Of a DNA stretch of 64,000 bases, positions 46,356 through 57,957 are shown in pieces. The number at the start of each line of letters is the position of its first letter. Position 1 is the first letter of the stretch. The notes under the pieces are model-generated. The model was not told the DNA's origin and did no database searches. It saw nothing but the letters and a program-made list of their open reading frames with translations. Location of the stretch: positions 46,666,564 through 46,730,563 of the forward strand of contig OY829543.1 of assembly GCA_963691705.1 (NCBI GenBank), given 5' to 3'. Source of the DNA: Viola odorata. Its lineage: Eukaryota > Streptophyta > Magnoliopsida > Malpighiales > Violaceae. A program made the translations under genes and the position numbers.

Positions 46356-47925
46356 AGTGCCGGATATTGAAATAAATGTGATAGTTTTTTTCTAAATTAT
46401 TCGCCAAAAGCAAAAGCTTTTCCGACCTTTAAATTTTTATATTATTTTGAATTTACTTTCTAGTTGATTAAATAATTAATCAAGTATTTTTATTTACTTG
46501 TAATGCAATTAACACAATTGAAATTTCAAATTTACTAATTTTTTTAAAACTATTAAATATAAAATAAAAATTCATTATTTTGATTTTAATTTATTTACTT
46601 TTTTTATTAAGATAAATATGATTTTTAATATAATTTATTTAATTTATGGTAAAAAAATACAAATCCCCATCTATATACAGTGGTATATCAAAGCAATATT
46701 GTGAATTTCGTTCCGTTCGGTTGGTGTAGCCCGTATTGCTCATCCCGTTATTAAAAGTGTAAGTTGAAATTTTTGTTGTTCTATTATAGTTTTTATCTCC
46801 GTCTATGTTTATTATATTGGTTTAATATCGGTCAGTACTTCTCAACCATTTCGGTTCTGTTTTGTCCCAGTTCAAATCGACAATATCGGTCAGTACTCTT
46901 TATATGTGTAATTTTTTTATTAGGAAAAATAGAAACAAATTGAAAACTACTTACAACTACACATCATATATCATGAGAAGTTATTGTGGTTAGTGGGGTT
47001 TTCATTGCAAAATTAGACACATCAAAAGGGTTGTTATACATGCCCTAAGCTATCAAAAAGATTAAGAGAGGCATGTCTTAGCTTTTATACAACAAGCCAA
47101 TCATTTATCTCTTGATTCTGTTACATACGTTTGTTTCAATCAACATTACATTAAGAAAAGCATAATAGAGACAGGAAAAGATTTAAAAGCAACATAGTCC
47201 ATGTTGCATACGCACCTTCTTCAATTGTCGATTTGCGATTGATGTTGATTTTGGTATATTTGTTGGATTTTAGCTTGCTTTGCATCTGATTACTCTTGTT
47301 TTTGCCAAACGAAAATGAAATGCGACCAGATAATGACCTATAATGACAACAATTATACATCACCATCAATATTCCATATTTGGGCGTGACACAAAATTAA
47401 TTAAGCAAATGTTTCAGCATTATTGTATTTTTTTTTTTATAAGCAACACTTTATTCAAATAGCCAAATAGGCGAGAGGAAAACAAATCGAAATTTTCAAA
47501 ATCTTGATTCCTTATGACCCGACTGCTAATTTCTCCATTAATTCACCCCAATTTCTATTATTTTAGTTTCTTTTATATACACTATCCTTGTTTTCTATCT
47601 CTTCGAGTACTTATACAATATAACTCAATGATACTTACTGCTAAATACAGAAGAGTTAAATCTTAAATTCAAGTCTTCTTTTTTACACATTACCTAGTAT
47701 ATCCAGATTGTTTTCCAGGCATGACTACTCTGGATGTGTGTCCTTAATCGGGCTCACTAAAAATGAAGTAAGTGATATCATTAGGTATTTTAAAACAACT
47801 GCTTTTCTCAATGCTCAAAACTGAGACATTAAAGGAAGCTAGTCGAGTCATCACCATCTCGACTCCTCACCATCTCTACTCCTCACCATCTCAACTCCAC
47901 CGGCAACGTGTCCGAACCACACTAA
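46356..47925. other. Intergenic
   Basis: No gene supported. 'cggtcagtact...ttcggttctgttttg' words recur at 46830-46900 as a weak local repeat. A T run with 'caacactttattcaaatagcc' (about 47430-47460) resembles a retroposon tail but nothing identifiable adjoins it. Confidence 0.35.
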
Positions 47926-48899
47926 GGTAGCGTTTGGTTGGCGAAATCAAGGAGGAAAGTGACTCGGGAATCTGAGATTCCGAGCTTTATTGCGTTTGGT
48001 TGCGACAAGGAATCACTCTCCCCTAGAATCCAACTTTCCTTGATCGCCTTGACTTTCCTTAAAATAAGGGAGAGTGATTCCTTGGCTAGGGGGTGGAGAG
48101 AGTGATTCCCCCTACAGGAAAAGTTAATTTTTTTTTGTTAAATGACATATTTGTCCAAAACTAATTATAAAAAATAACCTAATAAAGCGTCTTCTTCCTT
48201 CTCTGTTTTCTAAAACTTCGCCAAATTATATTAATTACATAAAAATTATTTTAATTACATAAAAATTATAATAATTACATAAAAACTAGAATAATTACAT
48301 CAAAATTATAATAATCACATAAAAATCACATAGTAATGATCTAAATAATAATAGGTAGAAGAAAATACGGTTAGGAACGGGAACATATCAACCAAGAAAT
48401 CCCGATCCTAGACTTGTCTATTGTTGCAGTTATATTTTTTTGCATTGCTAGAACAATATGTGTCATAATTTGTTATAATTTTCTAGGACTCTAATACAAA
48501 GGTTATGTCATTTATCATTTTCTTTAACCTGCAAAAAAAACATAGTTATAAAGCAAACTCATTTGATATTTTGATTGTTGAAAGATAGACAATTAAATAG
48601 AGAGAAAGTCTAACGTGTTTAGAGAAACTGTGTAACACAGTATATATAGAAAAGAATAATCATACACCTAACAAGATAACAAAAACACAAATATAGAAAA
48701 AAATAAAGTAATTATTTTTCTTACTTTCCTTGAGGATTCCCAAGTACAAAACAAACACAATAATGTTACTTTTTCGGGAATTTTAAATCTCAACCAAACA
48801 CAAAAAATTAACATTCCCCTCAATCACTCTCTCGGGTATCATTCTCCCGGGAGAGTGATTCTAAGAAATAAAGTAACATTCCGTGAACTATACGCTACC
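47926..48899. mobile_element. Non-autonomous TIR element, 974 bp
   Basis: Starts GGTAGCGTTTGG and ends ACTATACGCTACC. Subterminal direct and inverted copies of 'gggagagtgattcc' and 'tcactctccc' occur at both ends. Flanks TAA (left) and TAG (right) are close to the TWA target of PIF/Harbinger, but one base differs. hAT is an alternative. No transposase ORF. Confidence 0.6.
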
Positions 48900-49279
48900 T
48901 AGATATAATTATCTATCCCTTATTTAAGCTTCAATAGTGTAAAATCATAATGCAAAAGCAAGTTATGGTAACACAAATAATTTTACACACAGTAGATCAA
49001 TATGGTAAATACATGTCGATATTAACACGCTGGAACTAACTTTGTACTACCTTTCCTTATATGGCCGCCCTTTTTGTGTTGCCTTCGGTAGTTGAACAAG
49101 CCATTAATATTTGCAACCAAAGGCACAAGAGATGACCATTATTTATACCTATACCTTCTTCAATCACTCATCCACTCAAGCACACCCCAATACTGGACAA
49201 TATTGCTCCCCCCACTTAGCTAGAGTGCACCACAGCAAGAGCATTTCTTGTGTACTTCTAGCTTGGAATTACTAACATA
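48900..49279 (+). promoter_or_regulatory. Upstream region of GDSL gene
   Basis: 'accattatttatacctatac' at about 49135-49155 contains a TATTTATA box suited to a start about 100-120 bp before the ATG. The rest is AT-rich. Confidence 0.45.
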
Positions 49280-52003
49280 ATGTCAATGGCTACCTCACCA
49301 TTCTTCACCACCTTCATGACTTTTGTGCTAGTAGCAACACTAGCAAGTCTTGTGGTGCCAAATGTTGAAGCTACTAGGGCATTCTTTGTCTTCGGCGATT
49401 CGCTCGTCGACAATGGCAACAATAACTACCTCGCAACCACTGCCCGCGCTGATGGACCGCCGTACGGGATTGATTATCCAACTCATAGACCAACTGGCCG
49501 CTTCTCTAATGGCCTGAACATCCCCGATATGATTAGTAAGGGCGTCACGTTTAATATTAATTTTCAATTACATATTTTTTTTCTTTTACTAGTTGCACAA
49601 ATTAACTAAATGAGTATAATTTGTATTATTAGGTGAGGCACTTGGAGCGGAATCCACATTGCCGTACTTAGCCCCGGAGCTCACCGGAGAAAGACTGCTT
49701 GTGGGTGCCAACTTTGCTTCTGCCGGAATTGGAATTCTAAATGATACTGGCGTTCAATTTGTAAGTCCTTAACTTCTACTGATCAAACTAACTTCGGTCG
49801 AGCACCGTCGAACTTCCAAAAAGATAGTCACGAATTATATTAATAATGAATGGTACCATATTTTGTGTATTTTGCAGCTAAACATTATTAGGATGTACAA
49901 GCAGTTTGAATACTTCCAACAATACCAACAAAGGCTTAGTGCCCTTATTGGGCCAGAGCAGACACAGAGACTGGTAACCGGTGCACTCGTGCTCTTGACA
50001 TTGGGCGGCAATGATTTTGTCAACAACTACTACTTGGTGCCCTTCTCTGCAAGATCTCGCCAGTTCTCTCTTCCCGACTATGTCGTCTATCTCATCTCTG
50101 AGTACCGCAAAATTCTACTCGTAATCTTCTGCTTTCCTTTCCTTTTCCTTTCTTTTCCTTTCTTTTCTTTTCTTTTCTTTGGTGCATGCTTTAAAATTTT
50201 CATTTATTTCCTACCCTTTAAAATTTATTGCACATTGAAGTAGTAAAAAGGACAATAATAGTGTAGTGGTCAGAGAGAAGTAGGTGGGGACAAAATAAAA
50301 GCAATGTGGGGGGATGCATTTATAAAACAAAAAATTCATTAGGGACCATTATAAGTTTAATTTGCACATATGATACTTGAAGCTAAATTAATAATCACCA
50401 TAGTAGTAACTAATGGGTGTGCACATTTTTAGTTATAACTATAATTAGTTGGGATGCTTGTTTAAATTGTTTTTAACTTGTATATTTTTTTAAAAAAAAT
50501 TTAAATTTTTTAAATTTTTTTTATGTCAGAGGATTAATGAGTCAACAAACATATAAAATGAATTCTCACGTGTCATTAAAACTCCTGTCAGATCCATCCA
50601 AACACATTGATTATTGATACATTATTATGTGCTGAATACAAAAATGTTTTACCCATGAATTATTGACACAAAAAGTCTAAATTGTAGTAAAACATTAGTA
50701 ATGAACCCTTCTTTTGTTTTTTCTAATTGAAAATTTAATTTTTCTTCGATTTTCAGATTAATGTTATTGAACGACTATCAGATTTATTAAGTGCCAAAAT
50801 CTTTTTACTTTTTTTAAATGATAAAAAAATGATGGTTGATATATGTGTATAAATATTAATGATGCAGAGGCTACATGAGCTGGGTGCACGCAGAGTTTTG
50901 GTGACAGGAACCGGACCATTGGGTTGCACTCCAGCAGAGAGAGGGATGAGGAGCATAAATGGTGAGTGTGCTGTTGAGCTGCAGAGGGCCGCTGATCTGT
51001 TCAATCCACAACTTGTCCAAATGATCAATGAGGTCAACAGCGAAATTGGGTCAAACGTTTTCGTTGCTGCTAATGCCTACCGCATGAACATGGACTTCAT
51101 CTCCAACCCTGCAGCTTATGGTAATCCCATCACCTTTTTTTCTTTTTGTTTCCGTACGCTTAAAACGGTACATCAAATGATCAAGACATTATTAACAGCT
51201 TATTAATTAGGTTTTGGGACTGGATAACCATTAGTAGACATTATTAGTAATTTTTTAGATCAAGTGGGCAAAAAAAATTGGAGCAAGGGTTTATCTGTTT
51301 TTAGCTATGAGATTAGATAATTAAAAGGCAAAAAGTATTGTAGATTTGGTAGGTACGGCAGTAGTTATGGCGTATGACTGGCTTGCCTCCTTCCAGGCTC
51401 TGTGGATAAATGAACCAAGTGGAATGGCTGGCATTGGTCCCCTGCACAGCACAAAATTTAATGATGCTACTCATCGTATTTATTGTCCCAAAAAACAAAA
51501 AAATTACGTATATATTTGCATTCTATACTTATAGACCAATTAGCACTTTTATACTCTCTTTTTTATTCTTAGCCCTTTTATACATTGTTTTTTTTATATA
51601 AAAAAAAATACCAAAACAGAGAGTCCGACAAGAGAACTGAACACTAAACCAGTTCGGTTCGACATTTCTGACTACCGAATATTTGAACCAACAACTACAA
51701 ATCTGATTGAACTATTGGTTTACTGACCTGAGTGTCTAGTAAGTAACTATTTTCTTCCTAATTTTGACAGGTTTTGTTACATCCCAATATGCATGTTGCG
51801 GACAAGGTCGGTACAATGGGATTGGGCTCTGCACTCCAGCATCCAGCCTGTGCCCAAACCGAGACATTTATGCATTTTGGGATGCATTCCATCCATCTGA
51901 AAGAGCAAACCGATACATTGTTCGACAGATCTTGACTGGCACCAGCGAGTACATGCATCCAATGAACCTCACCACCATCATGGAATTGGACTCTAGGACT
52001 TAA
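49280..52003 (+). CDS. LTL1-like: GDSL esterase/lipase, LTL1-like, five exons
   Basis: Secreted SGNH-fold hydrolase acting on ester bonds of lipids. Exons: 49280-49535, 49633-49760, 49878-50120, 50868-51120, 51771-52003, all GT-AG with matching phases. They total 1113 nt and 370 residues, the typical size. A hydrophobic signal peptide covers about residues 8-31. Block [17 protein letters not shown] carries the nucleophile Ser. Block II is [11 protein letters not shown], block III is [12 protein letters not shown] with the oxyanion Asn, and block [11 protein letters not shown] gives the Asp/His pair. From memory the sequence is very close to Arabidopsis LTL1 (e.g. [27 protein letters not shown]), a lipase linked to salt tolerance. 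Introns 3 and 4 are long (747 and 650 bp). No lesion seen. Confidence 0.94.
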
Positions 52004-52603
52004 AATTATTAGTTATCTTTATTATTATTTACCTATTAATCAATTCCTAATATATCATGAACAATCTTAGTTATATATGTATTTTTTCCCCTATCATTGT
52101 TATTCCAGGGTCTAGAGAGAGGTTGCTCTTTGAATTGTGTCATTGAATTTTTAACTTTTATTTGCGTGAGATGTATCAAAATTCTTGTGTGTAATTACAT
52201 TATGGGTGCAATTTTCTCAATAATAATATTTGGGCAATGGCGACAAACCGTCGCTATTGTTTCCGTACTTTCTGAAACATTATTTTGGCCAATTTGATTT
52301 TATAAATACTGATTATGCTTCTTTTTGTTCATTTCAAATTCTTTCTTTTGTGAGCTAAGGGAAATATTTTTTAAAGAATTTTCCTTCATTTCCACTCTAT
52401 TATCTTAGTTTTCCTCCTCTAACTTTTTGCCATACAAGAGAAATTATTAAATTTTCTTTTTCTTTCTTTCTATTCCACCTAATCTTTCTTATATTTATGT
52501 GCCTGGAGAGACTAAAAGCCTGTGTCAAACCAATCTGATATTCGTAGCAACCCAAATGAAATGATGCCCCCCAAAGGCCCGATACAATTGCTAGGTTTTC
52601 TTG
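52004..52603 (+). other. 3' UTR of GDSL gene and intergenic spacer
   Basis: AT-rich, with likely polyadenylation words (aataata near 52220). No other feature before the LINE tail. Confidence 0.5.
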
Positions 52604-54019
52604 TTTTTTTTTTCTATAAACTGAAGAATTTTATTAGCTCCATCAAGAAGATGTAAGCAAGAAAAGAGAAGACAGAATGTACAAGTGGGGCACCCCCTCT
52701 CAGAGAGAGCGCCAGAAGAATTAAGACTTCACCCTACAGACATTCACAAGACACGTCTATCAACCAACTCTACCCCAAGACCGGAGCCAAGTAGAGGACA
52801 GAAGCATCGTTCCCAAGTTGTAAGGGAACGTGTAATCCTTACTCCTCAGCCACCTAAACCATAGCGAGAAGGAATAATTGACAATGTGTCTCGTACACTG
52901 AGCTGCATTTTGAAAGACCACCTTATTTCTCTGCAACCATATACTCCACACCACAGCATAAAAAAGGGCTCGCCACATCCCTCTCACCTGCTCGTCCCTA
53001 CTCGGCAAGAGACTTCCCCACATGCCCCACAGATCTCCAACTGATCGAGGGCAACACCAAGCCGTATCTAACCATAGAATCACTGCTTCCCAACACCTAG
53101 CAGCCGTACTGCAATGAAGAAAAATATGTTGGACTGTTTCTCCATGCCTGTCACACATAGGACAGATATTTTCCTCATCCGCTAACATCCTGCGCTTCCA
53201 CAAGAAATCTCTTGTCACCAGACGCTCACATAACGCCAGCCAGAGGAAGAACTCGACTCTGTACGGAACAAGATTGGTCCAGCATGATTTTAAAGCGGGC
53301 ATAGACTGGAACCTCGAAATATCAACACCCCTGCACCAAGAACCAACCGTAAAGTCTCCCGTAGTACTCAACTGCCACTTCATACTGTCCCCCCGATACT
53401 GGGTGGATAACTCAGGAAACTGCGCCTTCAAACAACTCCACTCCTCTCCTTCCCACTCAAAGAGATCACGGCGCCAATGATTTAGCCAATGCCACCTACC
53501 CGCTTGCCAACTCCCATGATCAGCAATAGTCCCATGTTTAAGGCCTGAAATGTTGTATAACCGAGGGTGTGTCAGAGCCAATGGGGTCTTATTGTACCAA
53601 GGGTCCCACCAGAAGGAAAGCGTTTGCCCATCCCCGACGACGATCTCCACTTGCCTAGCCCAGAAATCAAACCAATCCCCTCCCCTAACAAAGAGGCGGA
53701 CTATGTCACGCCAAACCTGAGAATATTTGTTCCCATTCTCACTCCACATATCCCCCACTCCATTAATGTTATACTGCCTTCGAACTAAGTCCGCCCATAA
53801 TTTCTTACTCGCTCTGCATACCTCCCAAACCCATTTAAATAAATAAGCCGCATTTCTTATCTCAAGATCGTCGATCTCCAAACCTCCAAGCTCTGTCGAA
53901 CGAGTGATATCTTCCCATTTTACCTTAGCTAAACCACGCTTAGACTCATCACCACTCCACATGAACCGCCGCATAATTCCTTCACATTGACGACGAACAC
54001 ACTTAGGCATGCAATATAT
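52604..54019 (-). mobile_element. LINE (L1-type) 3' part: end of ORF2 and poly(A)
   Basis: The T run 52604-52613 is the element's poly(A) on the minus strand. The ORF (54019 down to 52760) continues the LINE reverse-transcriptase C-terminal region (PKCVRRQCEGIMRRFMWSGDE, GGLEIDDLEIRNAAYLFKWVWE) into a zf-RVT domain (VEFFLWLALCERLVTRDFLWKRRM...CPMCDRHGETVQHIFLHC). Open with no stop for over 400 codons. Its upstream continuation is at 57958-61888, across the Athila insert. The start codon drawn at 54040 would fall in the LTR and is not real. Confidence 0.87.
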
Positions 54020-55716
54020 TGATAGCATATTTTTATGCACGATTTTCTCCCCATTTTCTCACCCATTTAAGGCATGATTCTGCTAATTTACCCTTGTTTT
54101 CATTACTATTGCAGATCTAGGCCTAAAATGGGAGTTTATGCGAAAAGATGCATTTTTGGAGCATTTTGTGCAGTTTTGAGCTTCAAGACCAAAAGTCGAG
54201 GTCCCGAGTCCAAAGCAGCGTTCAAGGTCCCGAATCGGATTCTCCATTCGGGACCCCGAAGGGCAAAGAATGACATTTCCACGTGTCATCTCGCCAGAGC
54301 TTCCATGTGCCTCCTCTAACACTATTCCTGCAGTCTGCACTGACCACCAAATACCTACCGCTCTGACCAAGTCAGCCCTTAAGCCCAATCCAGACCTGTC
54401 CAAAGCTGGAAAAATCAGACAGCTTTATGCTTTTTCAGCTTTGTGCTTTAAGGAGCATGGATCCATTTTTATAGGCTTTCAATTAATGCATTTTGTCCCT
54501 AGTTTTAGGCTGAAGATATTTTGTGCTTAGAGCTCTACTATATAAAGGGCATCTAAGAGTAGTTTAGGACATATCTTACCATCTCTTACATCTCTTATCA
54601 CTTAGTATAATTTATTTAGTTTTAGTTTTCTTAGACTTCTCTCTAGTTTCTCTCTCTAGTTCTTGTTAGCTTGTCTACAAACTTGCCACCGGGCTTCAAA
54701 CGGAATTTAGTAACAAAGTTTTCTTCCCTTAATCTATTTACTTATCTATTATGCTTTCTTCAATTATTATTTGTTCATCTTCAAGTATGAGTAGCTAAAT
54801 CATTAGTTCTTAGCAAGGGTGATTCAAGGGTTGCAAGGGCAGATTCGAGGCCTTCATGTGCTTAATACATTCTTGATGCCATATTCAATTATCCATCGTT
54901 TTAATTACATCTTTGCATGATATAATTTGAGGCTAGATCAACTGATAATTATCTTATGTGAATGCTGCCATTCGTGTGGTGAATACGGAAGGAAAATTGC
55001 ATGAACCAAGTAGGCATCTGTTTAGTCTTGACTGTGTCAAAGTGGTCTCGAATAGATGGGGTGTGTAATTGATTAGAGCAAGGTCACGAGCCTAACAAAC
55101 TGAGGGACTTTTAGCTCTAGATCTGTCTTTTCTTAGCTTCATGGACAGTCTGAGTATGGCCCTCCTGCATTCGTGCCTGGAGGGATGGCGAACTGTCAAG
55201 ACTACCTCATATGTGGAAACGGGGGGTAGTTTCTCTTAAGAGAAAAGTAGGGGATATCCGAGGAATCTGGTCCCTATGTCATTTCTATGATGTCTTGAAT
55301 AGAATATCCTTGCGCTGATGACGATCGGGCCCCCGAATGCAACCCAAGAATACCTTTTCTAAGAATCCTTCTTTATCTGATTATTTGCGATTATTCCACT
55401 TTCTGTTTTATTAATTCTGAATTTGTGTACTGACTTGCTTTACTTTATCATTCGGGACCTCGAACTGACACCTCAAAGTCCCGAATACTGCTTTCCTAGA
55501 TAACAATTGTTAGCTTCCAAATCTGCCTTGGCTAACTTGTTTAGCCAAGTAAAACCCCCTGATTGTTACTCTTCGTGCTTTTCTCCCCCGAATTCATTCA
55601 AGACCTTAGATCAGTCTCTCACAATCCCTGTGTTCGACCCTGACTACTACTGTACACTATATCTCTTGTGCACACACGTTTTCAGGCACTATAAATCTCT
55701 ATTTGACTGACGATCA
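54020..55716 (+). repeat. 5' LTR of truncated Athila element
   Basis: About 1697 bp. The left edge is inferred from a TGAT start matching the ATCA end. Alignment with the window-start LTR begins at 54097 = position 1. TATATAAAG at 54539-54547. It differs from that copy by numerous substitutions and small indels, so the two are separate old insertions. Confidence 0.75.
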
Positions 55717-55719
55717 AAT

Positions 55720-55737
55720 TGGCGCCGTTGCCGGGGA
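55720..55737 (+). other. Primer-binding site, tRNA-Asp type
   Basis: Same 18 bases as 8739-8756, starting 3 bp after the LTR end. Confidence 0.88.
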
Positions 55738-55770
55738 TTGTTTCAAGACTGATTTATTTTTCTTGTTTGT

Positions 55771-57957
55771 ATGACCAGGAGATCTGCACCCGATTTGCTG
55801 CCCCTTGATCACGAGTTAGGAAGGACAGAAAGAGGCCTTCGACGACTGGCCTAGGGATCGAATTTCAATCCTTGTGTTCGGGACCTCGAATGTCTCTTTT
55901 CTCTCCAGGACAACCCAGACCCCGAAGACTTACCTCCAGTCCATCCAGAAGGACCCGACATGGATAATCACGGCCCTGAAGGGGAAAATGTTCCACCAGT
56001 GCCCCCAGTAATCCAGACCATCGATGAATTCAATGCTGCCCCCGAGGCCCCGACCAGTTGCATCGTTTGGCCAGTGGTCCCGAATGACTGGGAACTCAAA
56101 TCCGCAACCATGCACCACCTACCCCTCTACCGAGGGCTGGCTAAAGAAAATCCCCACCGTCACCTCCAGCAACTACACTCCATCTATGATGCCATGAAAC
56201 CCCACAATGTTACCGTTGAGCATGCTAAACTACGTGCCTTTATGTGGTCTCTCAAAGACGATGCTCTTGACTGGTTTTATGACTTGCAGCCACAATCCAT
56301 CAACTTGTGGGCTGAAATGTCCAAAGCCTTCACGGACAAGTACTACCCGGTGTCCATCGCTATGGTGACCCGAAAGCAGCTCGTGTCCATCCTTCAAAAA
56401 GACACGGAGGATCTTGAGCAATATTATGAGCGGTTCAAGAAAATGCAAGCCCTGTGCCCCTCGCATAATCTGTCCGAGTACGCCCTCATACAATATTTTT
56501 GTGAAGGACTCACGGGTCGAGACAAGGCCTTGCTAAACTTTGCTGCTGGCAGGTCCATTACTAGACTACTCCTGCTGCCGCCAGGGACACCATTGAGCTC
56601 ATGGCCAAGAACAACCTCCAGCTTAACAATTCCACTAGCGCTCAAGACGCCCGATCAGCCGCCATGGAGAACCAATTAGCCGCCATCACGGGAATGCTGC
56701 AAAATATGGCCTCGGGACAACCAATCCAGCTCAAGGCCTGTCAAATCTACCAACTTTTGGACCATCCTACTGATGCTTGCTCATTTATCCCTGAAGAAAT
56801 GCCCGTCAACGCAGCAGGGGGATTCAATGTCCCGTATGGTCAACATCACAATCAAGGCTGGAAGCAGCCTAGTTACGGATGGAACAACAACCAGCAGGCC
56901 GGGCCCAGTCATCAGTACGGTCAGAACCCATACGGCAATCACCCTCCTCCATTCAACATGCAAAACTTCAAGCCTAGACCCAATTTTCAGAGTTATCAAT
57001 ATCAGAGGCAGCCACCCCCCGATCAAAATTTTACCATGCCACCACCCCCGAATGAGGAGCCCTCCCTCGATAAGAAGAAGATCGCTGAGCTGGAGAAGCA
57101 AATTCGCACTCTCATGGCAGAGATGAAAGAGGTGAAAAATGGTGGGAGATTTCCAGGGCAGACGGAACCTAACCCGAAGCACGAGGCGTGCGCCATGAAC
57201 CTCCGAAGTGGTCTCGAGATCCCCAATCGTGTCCATCCAGACCCCGAGTCTCCAGGAAGTATTCCAAATCCTGAAGCCCACACCGCTATTCATGGTCCCG
57301 AAGCTGCCAACGATGCACAACCACCCCCCGAACAGCCTGCTGATCAGCCCAAGCAGTCCCGATTTGGCGACGCAGCACTTGACCACTTCTTCTCCAGTAA
57401 AAAGTCTCGCTGTAAGAAGAAGCAACCCGTTGAAGAGGAAGAATTCTCTCAGGAATTCATAAACAAAGTATTCGAGCCCCCGTTTCCTCAACGGCTGATC
57501 AAAAAGAAGAAAGAAGAAGAGGATCGGGACATCTTTGAGATGTTCAGCAAGGTCATCATCAATATTCCCCTCCTCAAGGCCATCAAAAACATACCTCGGT
57601 ATGCGAAGTTCTTGAAGCAGCTATGCACCAACAAAAGTAAGTTTACGGAGGTGAACAAGATTAGTGTGGGAGCAAATCTGTCCGCCCATATCCAGCGAAA
57701 AATTCCACCCAAGTGCAAGGACCAGGGCATGTTCACGGTCCCGTGCAGGATCGGGACCATCGATATTGGGAAGGCGATGTGCGATTTGGGGGCTGGAATC
57801 AACGTCATGCCCTTGACCATCTACAACAGTCTTGGACTCGGGCCCTTGAAGGAGACCACACTTGTCATCCAACTTGCAGACCGTTTGGTGGTATACCCCA
57901 AAGGCATAATCACAGATGTTCTTGTCCAAGTTGGTGAATTCTTATTTCCAGCGGATT
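55771..57957 (+). pseudogene. Athila gag (and protease start), disrupted
   Basis: The start ATG at 55771 (MTRRSA) mirrors that of the intact Athila. TAG at 55852-55854 ends the first frame after 27 codons. The frame reopens (55960-56679) with the gag domain (DDALDWFYDLQPQSINLW, RFKKMQALCPSHN), then shifts near 56550 to the frame running to the junction. The zinc knuckle has lost its second Cys (CQIYQLLDHPTDAC). Protease DLGAGINVM is present. The tail after PADF is LINE sequence read antisense. Confidence 0.85.

Larger units (their letters stand above)
54020..57957 (+). mobile_element. Truncated Athila-family element inside LINE
   Basis: Contains LTR 54020-55716 (TGATAG...CGATCA), tRNA-Asp PBS 55720-55737, gag, and the start of the protease ([12 protein letters not shown] near 57780). 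It stops at PADF near 57957, where LINE sequence resumes. The rest of pol, the PPT and the 3' LTR are gone. Same family as the LTR at 1-1620. Confidence 0.85.

Noticed and set aside
51346..51534. 62-codon ORF in GDSL intron 4
   Set aside because: The GDSL exons join in phase without it and the family has no such segment.
57023..57491. Long minus-strand ORFs across the truncated Athila gag
   Set aside because: GC-rich antisense shadows of gag, without homology or a conserved start.
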